A stretch of DNA of 64,000 nt from Favolaschia claudopus (lineage: Eukaryota > Basidiomycota > Agaricomycetes > Agaricales > Mycenaceae): contig JAWWNJ010000011.1 in the NCBI GenBank assembly GCA_037176885.1, positions 2,170,001 to 2,234,000 on the forward strand, read 5' to 3'. This document shows, piece after piece, positions 34,239-44,935 of the stretch. The position numbers and the translations under genes are program-made. Each line of letters begins with the position of its first letter. The stretch's first letter is position 1. The notes beneath the pieces are model-generated. The model did no database searches and was not told the DNA's origin. It saw nothing but the letters and a program-made list of their open reading frames with translations.

Positions 34239-34748
34239 GTGAGTACCTCGCACCCTCTCGACGATGTATCTCATGCTGACTTGCTCCTCGTCGCCGCTAG
34301 CGTCTTTCTGCTATCGTCTTCATCGTCGTCGTTTTCTCCTCTGCTTTCTGGTTTCATCCTTTCGTCCTCCTAAATCTTGACTGTGAATACCAAGTTCCCT
34401 CAGCGTCTACCATCTCACACTGACTTCCCTCGTTGACAGTGCTCTTCATAATATCTCTTGCTGTTACTGCTCCTTGTCTCATCTTCTCTATCCCCTTTTC
34501 CTCATTGTGAGTGTCTCCCTGGCATTCCATAGGCGAAGCGTACTGACGAAATGTCAGGATATCTTTCGTTCTTGTGCGTCTCCTCCCCGGTCTGTCGACG
34601 TGTCAGTCACGCTGACGCCTGTGTCGTCGTTATAGCTCATTCGCCTCCTCCTTGTCTTGCGACTTTAATCTACAACTTCATCGCGTTACCATCACTGTAA
34701 GTGCCCCTTGCCGCATGCTGGTTCCCTCGCTGATTCATGTCCGTACAG
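34239..34748 (+). promoter_or_regulatory. 5' UTR with four apparent introns
   Basis: Four GT-AG intron-like segments precede the kinase ATG: 34239-34300 (GTGAGT), 34507-34557 (GTGAGT, branch CTGAC), 34574-34635 (GTGCGT) and 34697-34748 (GTAAGT, branch CTGAT). All are 51-62 nt, the size of coding introns here. The stretches between them are pyrimidine-rich and non-coding. The last acceptor CAG sits directly before the ATG at 34749. Confidence 0.5.
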
Positions 34749-35967
34749 ATGTCTTGGTTCACTCAACAGACCTACGCTGGCGCATCTGAGCCCCTGCCTG
34801 ACCTCGTTGGCAGCTACGTCGACGAAGGTTACCTCCAGCTGGTACATGTTTCCTCTGACGCGCCTATTCGATTATATTCTAATCTCTCCTTCACAAGACT
34901 AAACTCGTCGGCGTGCACAAGACCTTCCACGTCTATCATGCGCTTGATACGACCACCGATTGCTTCGTTAACGTCAAGGTTTTCCGCAGCGGCGTCCCCG
35001 GCTCTCAACGCGCTGCCGCCATCGACCACGAATTCTCTCTTCATCAGGCTGTCGCGGCTGAGCCGGGCGTCGCCACTTTGAAGTCTAAATTCACCGAACT
35101 GCTCAACGAGCGCGAGTTCACGGTCTTCAAACTCAATCACGCCGACCGGACGATGTACCAGTCGATCTTTCATTCACAAGTCTATGTCGACCGCGCGAAC
35201 CTGGTACGACACGACTTCCACCAGCTCGTCGCGGCCGTGCGCGACATCCATCTGTTGGGCGTGCACCATCGCGACATCCGCCCGACTAATGTGTGGTGTA
35301 ACCCCGACGGCTCTGGCGTCCGTCTCGCCAACTTCGGCATGGCCACTCAGGACAATCAGTCGGAGGATATGCGCACTGGCCATACGTGGTTCATGAGTCC
35401 AGGTACGTTCTTCCCCTCCTTCACCTTCTGCGTTCGTGTCTGACTTTCTCCTCCCCAGAGCGGGTCGACGCCGCCACTCACCCCACCTACTCTCCGCGCC
35501 AAGACGACCTCTGGGCCCTCGCGCTCATACTCTTCGTCATGATCACCCGCATCCACCCCTGGAACGCACCTCTCCCCTCGGACCCCGGCTACGCCGCCTT
35601 CCGCGCCGACGAAGCCAACAACTTCATAGAGAAATTCCATCTCACCCCGGAGGCGAACGACTTCTTCATTCGTTGCTTCGCTCCCAACCCCGCGGACAGA
35701 CTCTCGCTGGACGACGTGTCCGTCGCGATTCGCATGATTGATCGATTCACTCGTGCGCGGTTGGGGAGGGTGTATGGCGGTGCTTGTATCGAGCCGGTTC
35801 GCCCTAGTGGTACGCCTGCGGCGTCTGTGGCGTTCTCGTTGCAAGTCCCGGTTCCTGTTGTTGGAGTCCCTGCGGCTGCGCCGTTTGCGGACGTGAGGTT
35901 TTTGGATAAGGACAGGCGGAGTGTGACGACGAGGATGAGGGCGCTGAAGGGGTTAAGGCGGGCATGA
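34749..35967 (+). CDS. Protein kinase-like protein with NFG in place of DFG
   Basis: Exons 34749-34841, 34898-35402 and 35459-35967 give 368 residues; both introns are 56 nt and phases close. The kinase fold runs through nearly the whole chain: VNVKVFR with the ATP-anchoring Lys at residue 58, catalytic loop HHRDIRPTNV (Asp 157), LANFGMA at about 173-179 where the metal-binding Asp of DFG is Asn 175, MSPE across the second junction, DDLWALALILFVM and ADRLSLDD at the end of the domain. The layout resembles fungal Ran1/Ksp1-type Ser/Thr kinases. The Asp-to-Asn change suggests weak or absent catalysis, though some kinases tolerate it. The start follows directly on a 5' UTR intron. No membrane segment is seen, so it is likely cytosolic or nuclear. 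Confidence 0.88.
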
Positions 35968-36888
35968 GAAAAGCAAGGCAGAAAAATATAGCTAAATGGA
36001 CGAATATTTGAAAAAGAAATGTCCTTGTATGTGTAGTCTTCCTGTAGCGTACGCTGGCGTCGCCCATTTTCAAACCGAAACAAAAAATATCTCGCGGAAT
36101 TTTGATGGTGCGAAAGCATTCGAAACGCGAGCTCTTTGCGACAAGCACATCACCTACGAAACAACGAATGGATTCCCCGTCTCCGGCCGTGTCCTTCTCC
36201 GTACGTTCCTCTCAGCTTTCCGGATCTGGGAGAGAACGCCCACCACAACGCTCACGGTCGGTCGATCTGCACTCGGTATCGACCAGCACCATAGTACGAG
36301 TTCCCAAAGGGAATTCGACATGCTACTTCCTTGGCTGTCGAAGGGTTGTGCCAGGTAGGGACGCTTGGGTCCCATCGGGGTAGGTGAGGAAGATTCTGCT
36401 AAAGATGGCTCCAACGCATCGAATTCTGAGAGTGTAGGTTCGCCTAGCAAATCCGAGTCATTCAAGTCGGCCAGCGTTGCGATGACGCCTGTGTCCGGGT
36501 CGACAAAGTTCCAAGGGTGCTGGCCTTCCGTCCAAATCTACGACAAAATTTGAGATAAAGGCAGAATAGTTCGAAAAGAGCGTACCTCGCAGCAGACACA
36601 GGCAAACGCCCAGACATCGGATGCGGTGGAGCTCCGAAAGGGAGGTTTGAAGAGCTCCGGTGCCATCCAGCGCGTGGATCCACTGGGCTTTTCTGCGTCT
36701 TTCTGCGAGAATGCGTCGGCATCTCCAACGAGCCTCGTGAGTCCGAAATCGGTGAGGCATGGACGACCTTCGTCTTCAATGAGAATATTGCGCTGTGAGC
36801 AGAGAGGTCAATAATCGATTCCATAAGCGCCAAAAGAAGCAAGCTCACAGCACATAAGTCACCATGGACGATATTCTTGGAATGCAGG

Positions 36889-37491
36889 TATTGAGGAATT
36901 ACAACTCGCACCGGAAAGTGTGACGTGACAAGTGACTGTCATCGCGCTTTCCGGTTCGGACGTATTCGGACATCGTCGGTTTTACCCCCCACAGCGTGTA
37001 AAGTCAATCAAGAAACCTCGAGGAGATGGCTCCGCGCAGCGGGCCACGCGGCGAGCGCTGGCACCACGCAGTGGGCCTTCGCGGCGAGCGATAGCACCAC
37101 GCAGTGGGCCCTAGCGGCGAGCGTGAGCACCACGCAGTGGGCCTCCGCGGCGAGCGGTAAGCCCCGCGCAGCGGTCGGGGTCTGGGGTGGAAAACCCCAG
37201 CCGTCCGGGCCGGCGCCCGCAACCCAATCTCGTCTTTCTTTGATTTATCTTGTATGTTTAATAGTTCATATTTGTACAAACTTGACCACAAAAAAAAACA
37301 CAAGTAAAAACAAAAAAAGGCCCCGCGCCAGCGGAAAAGGCCAGCGCAGCGAAGAAGCCAGCGCCAGCGAAGAGGCAGCGCTAGCGAAAATGGAGGGGGG
37401 TCTGTTCCCCCCAGAAAAGCTCTGGTCAGTCGTGGGAGTGTGTGACTGTCACGTCACACTTTCCGGTGCCGGTTGCAAGTCCAGGTATTGA
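36889..37491. mobile_element. 583-bp MULE-like non-autonomous element inside the kinase exon
   Basis: Element 36899-37481 is flanked by the 10-bp direct repeat CAGGTATTGA (36889-36898 and 37482-37491). Its ends are inverted copies over about 35 bp, sharing the core ACCGGAAAGTGTGACGTGAC. Removing the element and one target copy restores a 69-nt exon, the same length as in paralogue B, and the kinase sequence GLQYLHSKNIVHGDL. A 9-11 bp duplication with moderately long inverted ends is typical of Mutator-like elements; assignment rests on that alone. Inside are a 33-bp tandem repeat and A-rich tracts but no transposase. Confidence 0.88.
37048..37179 (+). repeat. 33-bp tandem repeat within the transposon
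   Basis: Four units starting GCGGCGAGCG at 37048, 37081, 37114 and 37147, exactly 33 bp apart. The first three contain CACCACGCAGTGGGCC; the last is degenerate. The period is a multiple of three, so one + strand frame stays open, but there is no sign that it is translated. Confidence 0.85.
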
Positions 37492-40271
37492 AGCCCGGAA
37501 ATAATTCCACAAAGCTGGTGGAAAGAATGAAGTCGTCAATGAATGAAAGAATGTAGATAAATCCCACCCACCATCTCAAGAGCGTAATCCGCCACAGGTG
37601 CATGCCGTGAAATATACTTCAACAAGCTTCCCTGCGCACACCACGGCGAAACAAGAGCAGGGCTCTCAAACGTCACACTATCCACACCTATAAACGGCGC
37701 GATATTCGGATGTCTCAAATACCGCCACACCAACGCCTCACGAAACAGCTGCTGCGGAATTCCTGCGGTGCTGTTATGATTATTGTTGCGGAATGTCTTG
37801 AGAACCTTCAACGCTACGTCGTATTCGCCCGTGGTGCCGAGCATCCATTTCCCGTGATATATTTCGGAGAAGCCGCCGTGTTTCAGTGGATGCTCGTTCG
37901 ATAAGACGACACCTGTGACCGTTAGGTGCTCGGGGAGTCGTTCGAGCTGGAGGGTGAGTGCGTTGAGAAGGGCTTGGGCTTTTCGGTTGAATATTTCGGG
38001 GCTCGGGATAGAGTCGTTTTCGAGAAAATCGGTGTTGAGGACCTGCGTTGGGGATGGATTTTAATTATATGCGAAGACGAGGGGGTTGGAACGTACATCG
38101 TGAAGGAGGTTGAGAACGGCTTGACCTGCTTCTTCCGACATACTCGCAATGTCAATATGGAAGACATATTCGAGATATCTTGCGATTTTGGCGTTGTCCT
38201 TCGCTAGATTTGTGAGATGGTATGCCATGGGTATTCCAGGCAACTCTCGCAGGGCCTGTGTCAACATCAATCTTTTCGAAAATCGTATATTCAAGAAGGA
38301 CTGTTTGATACCTCGAAAATGGCCTTGCGATCCCGATAGGCTCCCTGTAAACAAGCTAGTATTTGCTCCGTTGTTACCATTAATGACGGATCGGTGATAT
38401 TTTCGAAGCTAACGTCGAGGTCGGGCACGACAGTGTCACGGGAGACACGAGCTATATCTTGAGCTTTAAGCCAAGCTCTAAGGGGTGGGTGAGTCGACAC
38501 CAGCAAGATGGGCACGCGAAAGACGCGTTACCTTTCGGCGTCAAAGCCACCGGTCCATTGAATCACATTGACAAGGAGGAGGTAAAGATTCTGCACGGTC
38601 GTCAGCTGGTTATGAGCAGAGAACAGATGATAGGAAGCGCGCACCTCGGCCAGTGGAGGTGGCGGCGGTAGCTGCTCCGAGTATACCGTCAGCCCGCTCT
38701 CCGAGATATACAGCGTCGAGAGATGGGCCATCATATGCCGGTGTGGATCCGAGACTATCTGCAGGAAGTGCGGTGGTCCGAGTACGACGATGTTTATTAC
38801 CGCGCAGAGGTCGCCCAACATGTGGTCCAGAGTCGAGATGGTGTAGTAGAGCTCTTGCACTTGCTCGATGCTCGTTAGGCCACGAATGATGAGTGTTGCG
38901 CGATTGAAGGGGCGTTTTAGGCGTTCATGCCGCTGAAGCAAGGGTTCGCAGATGATGTCCCCCAATAAATACTGCGGAGAATAGTTATGCGAGTCAAAGT
39001 TCTTTGTTATACTGATACTTACCGATGTATCCTCCGAATTCGGCCACGGCGCGCGATAGGGCTCGTACGACGCAAACGTCGACATGTAGAACGAAAACAA
39101 GGGAAAGAAGTGTCGGAATTGTGAGGGCGGGTTTATACCGAGCTCTTCCCTGTAGCTGGTGGATGCGCAAATCAGTCCTTGTACGAGGGGCCAGAATACA
39201 GCCCGGGCCTGGCTGACGTCGACGATCGCTGTGCCACAAGGCAGAACTGCAGAGACTTCGCGCGCAATTGAATCGTATGCTGCGAGGGTAGAGGTGGTGA
39301 TCCACAGAGCTCGATGATTTGTGCCGGATGCTGTGAGCCAGTGCTGCGCGATTTGAGCGAGCGCCGGAGGGACTGGGATGGGGGAGTGTGGTTCGGTGGG
39401 AACGACGGAGGAGTTGTGCAGGAGTCCTAGCGTTTCGTCGCCTTCGGGAAGAGTGATTTCTCCTGTGCGCCGGCGTTGGAAGATTGCGGAAAACCACTTC
39501 CGGAACGTTTTCAAGGGCGAATTTTGGCGTAGCATGAAATCGAGCGGAAGTTCGGAATCCCTGGATAACGAGTCGCAAGCGACGAAGAATTCTGCAGCAT
39601 TGAAAACTTTCACATTTATCAGGCACAGAAGGTCAATGATAAGCCGAGGACCACACACCCATGCTTTCCAAAACATATTGTCGGAATCGATCCATGAACA
39701 AAATCTCGGCAAAGCAGAGGACGTCGTTGTAGATGATGTATATCTGGGTGGATATGAGCGTTGATATTCGGGCAATGCCTTTACTGACATGAAGCAAACT
39801 CATATCCTGAACATCCTTCCAAAGTAGAAGCCAGGGAAAGGTTTACGATCTACCTCTCAAATGATTATGAGGCGAACGTACCAAGCCGATGTAGTAGCTA
39901 CAGCCAGTGTCTGCGATGCCCGCAAGTCAGTTTCGTCATGAACTTGAACGGAGAAACTCACCGAAAAACCTATGCGCATCCAAAAATACTGGCTCTTGTA
40001 ATAATAATTACCAAGAACGATCAAGGTTCCTTGGAGTGCTCGTAGAACAAAACTGGCATATACTGAGGAACTTTGAGTGGGTTTTGGACTCAAGAAACAC
40101 TGATCTTCGCGCACAAGGCAAGAACAAGAGATTGAGCTGGTCCTGACCCCGCCATAGTTTCTCGAATAGCGAATGACTGGCTGTGGGGAGAAGTACCGCG
40201 GCCAGGAGGCTGGCTGGCCCATGTATTGTAGCATATACGGCTGGGGGGAGTCCCAGCTGCTTGAGCTGCAT

Positions 40272-40442
40272 GGCAATGGGCAAGAGCAAAGCTTTGCATC
40301 ATGTAGTTGGCAGATAGGCGCGCCAGCGGCGTGGGAGATCACTCAGAGATCATCTTTTGATCACCTCCCTTGATCTCTCCGCTCATCTACCTGCACCCTA
40401 CTGACTAGACAGCCAACCGCCGCAAGCTGGACGACGGCGAGG
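40272..40442. promoter_or_regulatory. Shared divergent promoter of the kinase pair
   Basis: Only 171 bp separate the deduced ATG of paralogue A (40271, -) from that of paralogue B (40443, +). The two genes must therefore share a bidirectional promoter. The A copy is broken, so loss of this region would affect only B. No clear TATA box is seen. Confidence 0.5.
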
Positions 40443-43400
40443 ATGGCGGTTATCCAGGTTTTTGACTGTGCCTGGCTATCCGCCATCGTTATGGGCATGG
40501 TTTTAATGTTGAAGATCACGGGGTCTTTATTCGCTCTTCAAGTTCAGTTGGGGGACAAAACTCCATTACTTCTCATTGTTCTCTTCCTGTCCGGTGGGTA
40601 ATTTGGCTTTTCGAGACGTTCATTTTGTAATGAAGTTCTTTAGGCGTGCTATCGATTATATTCTCGCTAGCTCAATTATTCTTCTTGGGGATTGGTGAAT
40701 ATTTCCGGGACTATTTTTACACCTCAATCCGAAATTTCTTCATCGTGAGTCCAGACGGGCTTGATCAACGGAGAAAGTCATTCATCATCTAACAGGCCAT
40801 TACCCTTTGGATGTCGGCTTTATTGTGCGTGTTGCCTGAACATCTGAATCTTGATTGACCACCCTCGAAGCACAATATGTTGGCCCGAGGTCCAGAATAT
40901 TCAAACCATACCCGTGAGCAACTCAACTCTATCCGCCATTGTACATAATTTTGAATGTGCCAGGTGTGGCTCATGTTATCGAATGGGTTGTGGGTAATTG
41001 GGCTCATCATTGGCGACAAATTCCCTCAATACCGACGTGACAGAACAGGTACTTACGAGCCACTCTATTCAAAATTTGACGACTGAAAATAAGCATAGTT
41101 ATTTGGAGTATCCGGAATCTCGTTTCTCGCGATCCCCTCGAATCCGAATCCCAGTTTAGCAAGATAACAATGCTTGCAACTCGATTTCAAACTTTACGCT
41201 CTCGCTTTCGGACATACCGACTCTGGCCTCGCTCAGGTTCAATAGCCCTCCCTGCGGAAATCGGAGGTCTCTCGCCTTCGCTGACGGACAAACTACATAC
41301 CATGCTACTTCCTCTGATGAACGAATCCCGCTCTCACAAGGCCGTATGGTGCGCAGTCAACGGCGCACCCCCTACACAACTAGCGCAAGAAATATTCCAT
41401 CTTTTCCACTCCTCATCACTCTCCGACCCAGACTCCGTTGTCAAGGTGGACCTTAGCCAAACCCATTCCATCTTCTGGCCCATAATACTCGGACTGGCTA
41501 CGGCGTCTCCAGTATACAGACAAGAATACGGTATCAACACGCCGATGGCTATACAGTGGTCTTTCCCCGAGTACCGGCCTAAGGATTTGCGGCCGTTGAG
41601 ATTGTATCATAATTCAGCTGTGCGTATTTCAATCCAGATAGTTCCTGGATACCAACACTGAGCATATATCATTGATCGAATTGTTCAGGAAATAGTACAG
41701 GCATTCATCTCGGAGCCTCTCGCTCGGATCCGGGGGCGGCTGGGGATGGAAAATATGCTCCCACGAGTCACCCTCATCGTGCACGGCGTATCCAACAGAG
41801 TGCATGCCAGCGAATTAGTCAATTTCATTCACGAACTCGAAGTCTACCTGCCCGGCTCTGCGAATTTTATCAACCTGGTCATTGTGTCTGGGCTTGATCT
41901 TTTTCGAACGGCTGTACAAGATTTCGACGACCTTTTGGAGCATGTCTGTGTAGTGCATGTCTTAGACTCTGAAACGGCTATTTGTTCGAAAGATACTGTC
42001 GAGGCTCCACCGTGTTCGAAGGTCCGTTGGTCTACTTGCCGGTTGAGATGCATCTAAGATCTTGTGTTCCCAGAGTTTTTCAAAACTCCTGTGGGATGGC
42101 GTTTTCTGCACGGGAGGAGACGAGGCCAAAAGGTAGGATATTCGTGATCTCGGTTGTGATCACCAGAGCTAAGCACCCAGGCAGAGTCATGCCTATCCTT
42201 CTTTCTATCATCCGCAAATTCAACACCACCATTGCCGTGACCACCGAGAAATCATCTCCTGAATCGATCTTCTCTGCTTTATACGCAGCTGCTACGCAGC
42301 GAGAACAATTACTGCAGGTATGCATATTACATCTAGTACACAATGGTGAATTGTTATCCATGAGATGTCCAGTGTGTCGCAGAACTCCCAACGATACCTC
42401 AGTTTCGTGTCGATGAATCGATTGGGCAGGACAACATAGCAATCGCGGAGGCACTTCAAGTTTTATTCCGAACGAAGCAAAGTTCGTGGAAACGGGACTT
42501 GATTACAATTCCTCGCGAACACTCGTTAGTGGTGTTGAATCTGGCGCATCAGGTAGGTTTTCTTCTCCGCTCTCAATCAGTATCACAATCATTCACACGA
42601 TATTCAGATTCTGGATCGCGGTCTACCCCAGAACATCGCTATTCTAAACTGGAAAACATTCGCCTCAAATGCTCACCGTCTCGTCGCCTCATTATCTGCT
42701 GCACTGCGACTCATGCCGGCGGAACTTTCAATCACCGAGATCAAATTATCCAATCCTCGACCAGTGTCTCATGGCGGTTTTTCCGACATCTATCGTGGCG
42801 AGTGTCTTTCGGAATCTCCGAACGCCTCGGGACAGAAACAAACCCTGCACGTCGCACTCAAAGTCCTCCGAATATTCCAAGATCACACCTCCCTCGCACT
42901 CGAAACCATGCGCAACAAATTCTTTAAAGAGGCGCTGGTATGGCGGTATCTCGAGCACCCAAACATCGTTCCGTTTCTGGGTGTGGATTCCGCTACGTTT
43001 CCAAGTCCTGCAATGGCTATGGTGACGCAGTGGATGCCGAATGGGAACGTTTTAGACTATGTTGGTCAGAATTCGCCTTGTTCGAGATATGCGGTTCAGC
43101 TCGTGAGTCTACGTCTATCATTTTTTCCCTCGCTTCCGGTGGACGATGATTGACCTGAAGACGCCGACAGCTAAGGGATTGTGGTGAAGGTCTGAAGTAC
43201 CTGCACTCCATGGGAATTGTGCACGGGGATTTACGCGGGGTAAAGTATTCTTATTTTGCCGTGAATGAATTGTTTTTTAACTCCCCTTTCGATCGAAGGG
43301 AAACATACTCGTAGATGAACATGGGGTCGCCCGGCTTACAGATTTTGGTCTAGCAAGTTTTATAGACTCCGATACCTCTGGGGGAAAATCATCCACGAGG

Positions 43401-43872
43401 AGTGGCACAACACGTTGGATGGCACCCGAGTTGTTGGTACCGTCGCCAGGGCAGACTTTCAAGCGTACCCACGCCTCGGATGTTTGGGCATTTGGATGTG
43501 TCTGTTGCGAGGTGAGTCAGACTCAAATACTTCCGACTGCCCGTGCTCAATATTGTTAATCCCCTTCACCTGCACGTGCATTCGCAGATCTGGACTGAGG
43601 GAACGCAGCCGTTTGCACAGATTCTCAGCGAGCCTGGGGTAGTTATTGCTTTTTCTCAGAGTTCGAGGCAAACTCCGAGTTGGTTGATGCCCTACCAAAC
43701 TATACCGGTGGATAAAGGGGAGGTTGAGATGCCGCAAGACCTGTGGGAGGTCGTCCGATCATGTTGGGCCCTCGAGGCCCAGGATCGTCCACTGATTACG
43801 CGGATAACAGAAGACGCGGTGTTTACACGAGTTTTCGTAAACTCCAATGAAAATCCCGACAGACTCGGATGA
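40443..43872 (+). CDS. Membrane-anchored TKL-like protein kinase, paralogue B (intact)
   Basis: Fourteen exons: 40443-40593, 40644-40744, 40796-40824, 40871-40913, 40964-41048, 41099-41619, 41689-42021, 42074-42132, 42167-42317, 42373-42552, 42608-43102, 43171-43239, 43299-43511, 43588-43872. They give 904 residues. All introns are GT-AG, mostly 46-69 nt; the one at 42133 is only 34 nt. Hydrophobic segments lie within about residues 8-130 (for example LSAIVMGMVLMLKITGSLF, LLLIVLFLSGVLSIIFSLA, WLMLSNGLWVIGLIIG). A middle domain without known motifs follows (about 150-600). The kinase domain starts near HGGFSDIY, with ATP Lys 636 (VALKVL), catalytic loop HGDLRGGN (Asp 736), DFG at 754-756 and MAPE. 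HGD instead of HRD is usual in this mushroom kinase family. It probably signals from a membrane; ligand and substrates are unknown. Confidence 0.9.
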
Positions 43873-44935
43873 TGTCCCTCGGTTATCTTCCGCTTCATGA
43901 GATTTTGAGGGGCGGGGGCAAACGGAAGTTCCTTGAAAGAGAAACTTAGAAAGCCGAGACACGGCATTGAACCGTCACGTGATGATGTCTGAAACTTAGA
44001 TCACCTCTGACACCGATCGCGACCATTAACTTGGTGGAGAGCTGGAGAGGCTGAGGCTGGTTCGAGGTTTACCGATATGTTCGGTACACACAGAAACCGT
44101 AGTCTCGTCGGGCCTGTTAGTCAGCATGTTTGACGCGAGTTGCGCACTGTTTAACAGCTTCTGGGCTGGTTACACTGCTCTTACTCTCACAACCTGTCGC
44201 CTTCGCGTGGAATGAAACGCTTTGCAATCAAAGATAAAGTTGCCGTGGGCTGCAGATCCGAGCGTTTTATTTGTAAGTTCAATTCAGCACCGAAGTGACG
44301 GCCACGTGATGTAGTGTTCGATTTCTCTTTCTTTCCCTCTCCCTTGGAGTTGTGCTAAGACTGATGAGAGAACTCACATGCAAGTGCGTTTCTCTCTTCT
44401 TCACAGTTCTGCCTGAGAAAAACAGCCGTCCGTATTGTCAACATTCTATATGCTTTTGGACCAGGAATTTGCTCAGCCAACGTTAGGATGGAATTTGTGA
44501 AATCTGGGCGGCGCTAGGAATACAATTAATTGCCCTACTGATTGCACTATCCAACTATGCAGCATCGAGGACAATCTGACTTGGAACTAGACTTAGACTC
44601 ATGCACTTCACCGGATTATTACGGGTAGTCCGAGCGCAATACACACTGCTTTCGTTCGGTTCTTCTTGCGGTCGCTGAAGAGTACAACTTTATCAAGCAG
44701 CGAGCTACTTGCTTACAGCATCTGTCGGGAACCAGAATACGAAACTAGGAACTGACCAGGAATTGGTGGCCGGGGTTAAGCGAAAAGATCTACACACCGC
44801 TCTGATTGCCGAAATTGGCTGTGCAAAATGTACGTCTTACTCACGAGTCACGCTCTTCTACGGTCCCTCCTTGCCAGCGTTGTTATTCATGAAGCAGGTT
44901 ATATAAAGATGTAAGCCTGCCTGCGCAGTCCACCA
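43873..44935. other. Intergenic between the kinase and the Zn2Cys6 regulator
   Basis: No gene recognised. It holds the 3' end of kinase B and the promoter of the regulator at 44936. Nothing else is seen. Confidence 0.45.
44900..44907 (+). promoter_or_regulatory. TATA box close to the Zn2Cys6 start
   Basis: TATATAAA lies only about 29-36 nt before the ATG at 44936. If used, transcription would start almost at the ATG, giving a very short leader, or the true start would lie elsewhere. Confidence 0.45.

Larger units (their letters stand above)
36154..40271 (-). pseudogene. Membrane-kinase paralogue A, disrupted by a transposon and a stop codon
   Basis: Exons on the - strand: 40271-40115, 40062-39962, 39910-39882, 39815-39785, 39743-39659, 39606-39023, 38971-38645, 38590-38532, 38477-38312, 38255-38097, 38042-37572, 37514-37482 plus 36888-36853 (one exon split by the insertion), 36792-36586, 36537-36154. 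Without the insertion this is 942 codons. It mirrors gene B (40443-43872) exon by exon: exons 2, 3, 5, 8 and 12 are exactly the same length (101, 29, 85, 59, 69 nt). N-terminal hydrophobic segments, a long middle domain and a TKL-like kinase (VALKVLK, HGDLCARNIL, TDFGLTR, MAPE) follow. Exon 4 has an in-frame TGA. The insertion meets a stop about 11 codons in, between the N-lobe and HGDL. All other frames remain open, so loss looks recent. Confidence 0.85.

Noticed and set aside
36925..37491. 188-codon + strand frame over the insertion
   Set aside because: It is produced by the 33-bp repeat within the transposon and has no known domain; there is no sign of a transposase.
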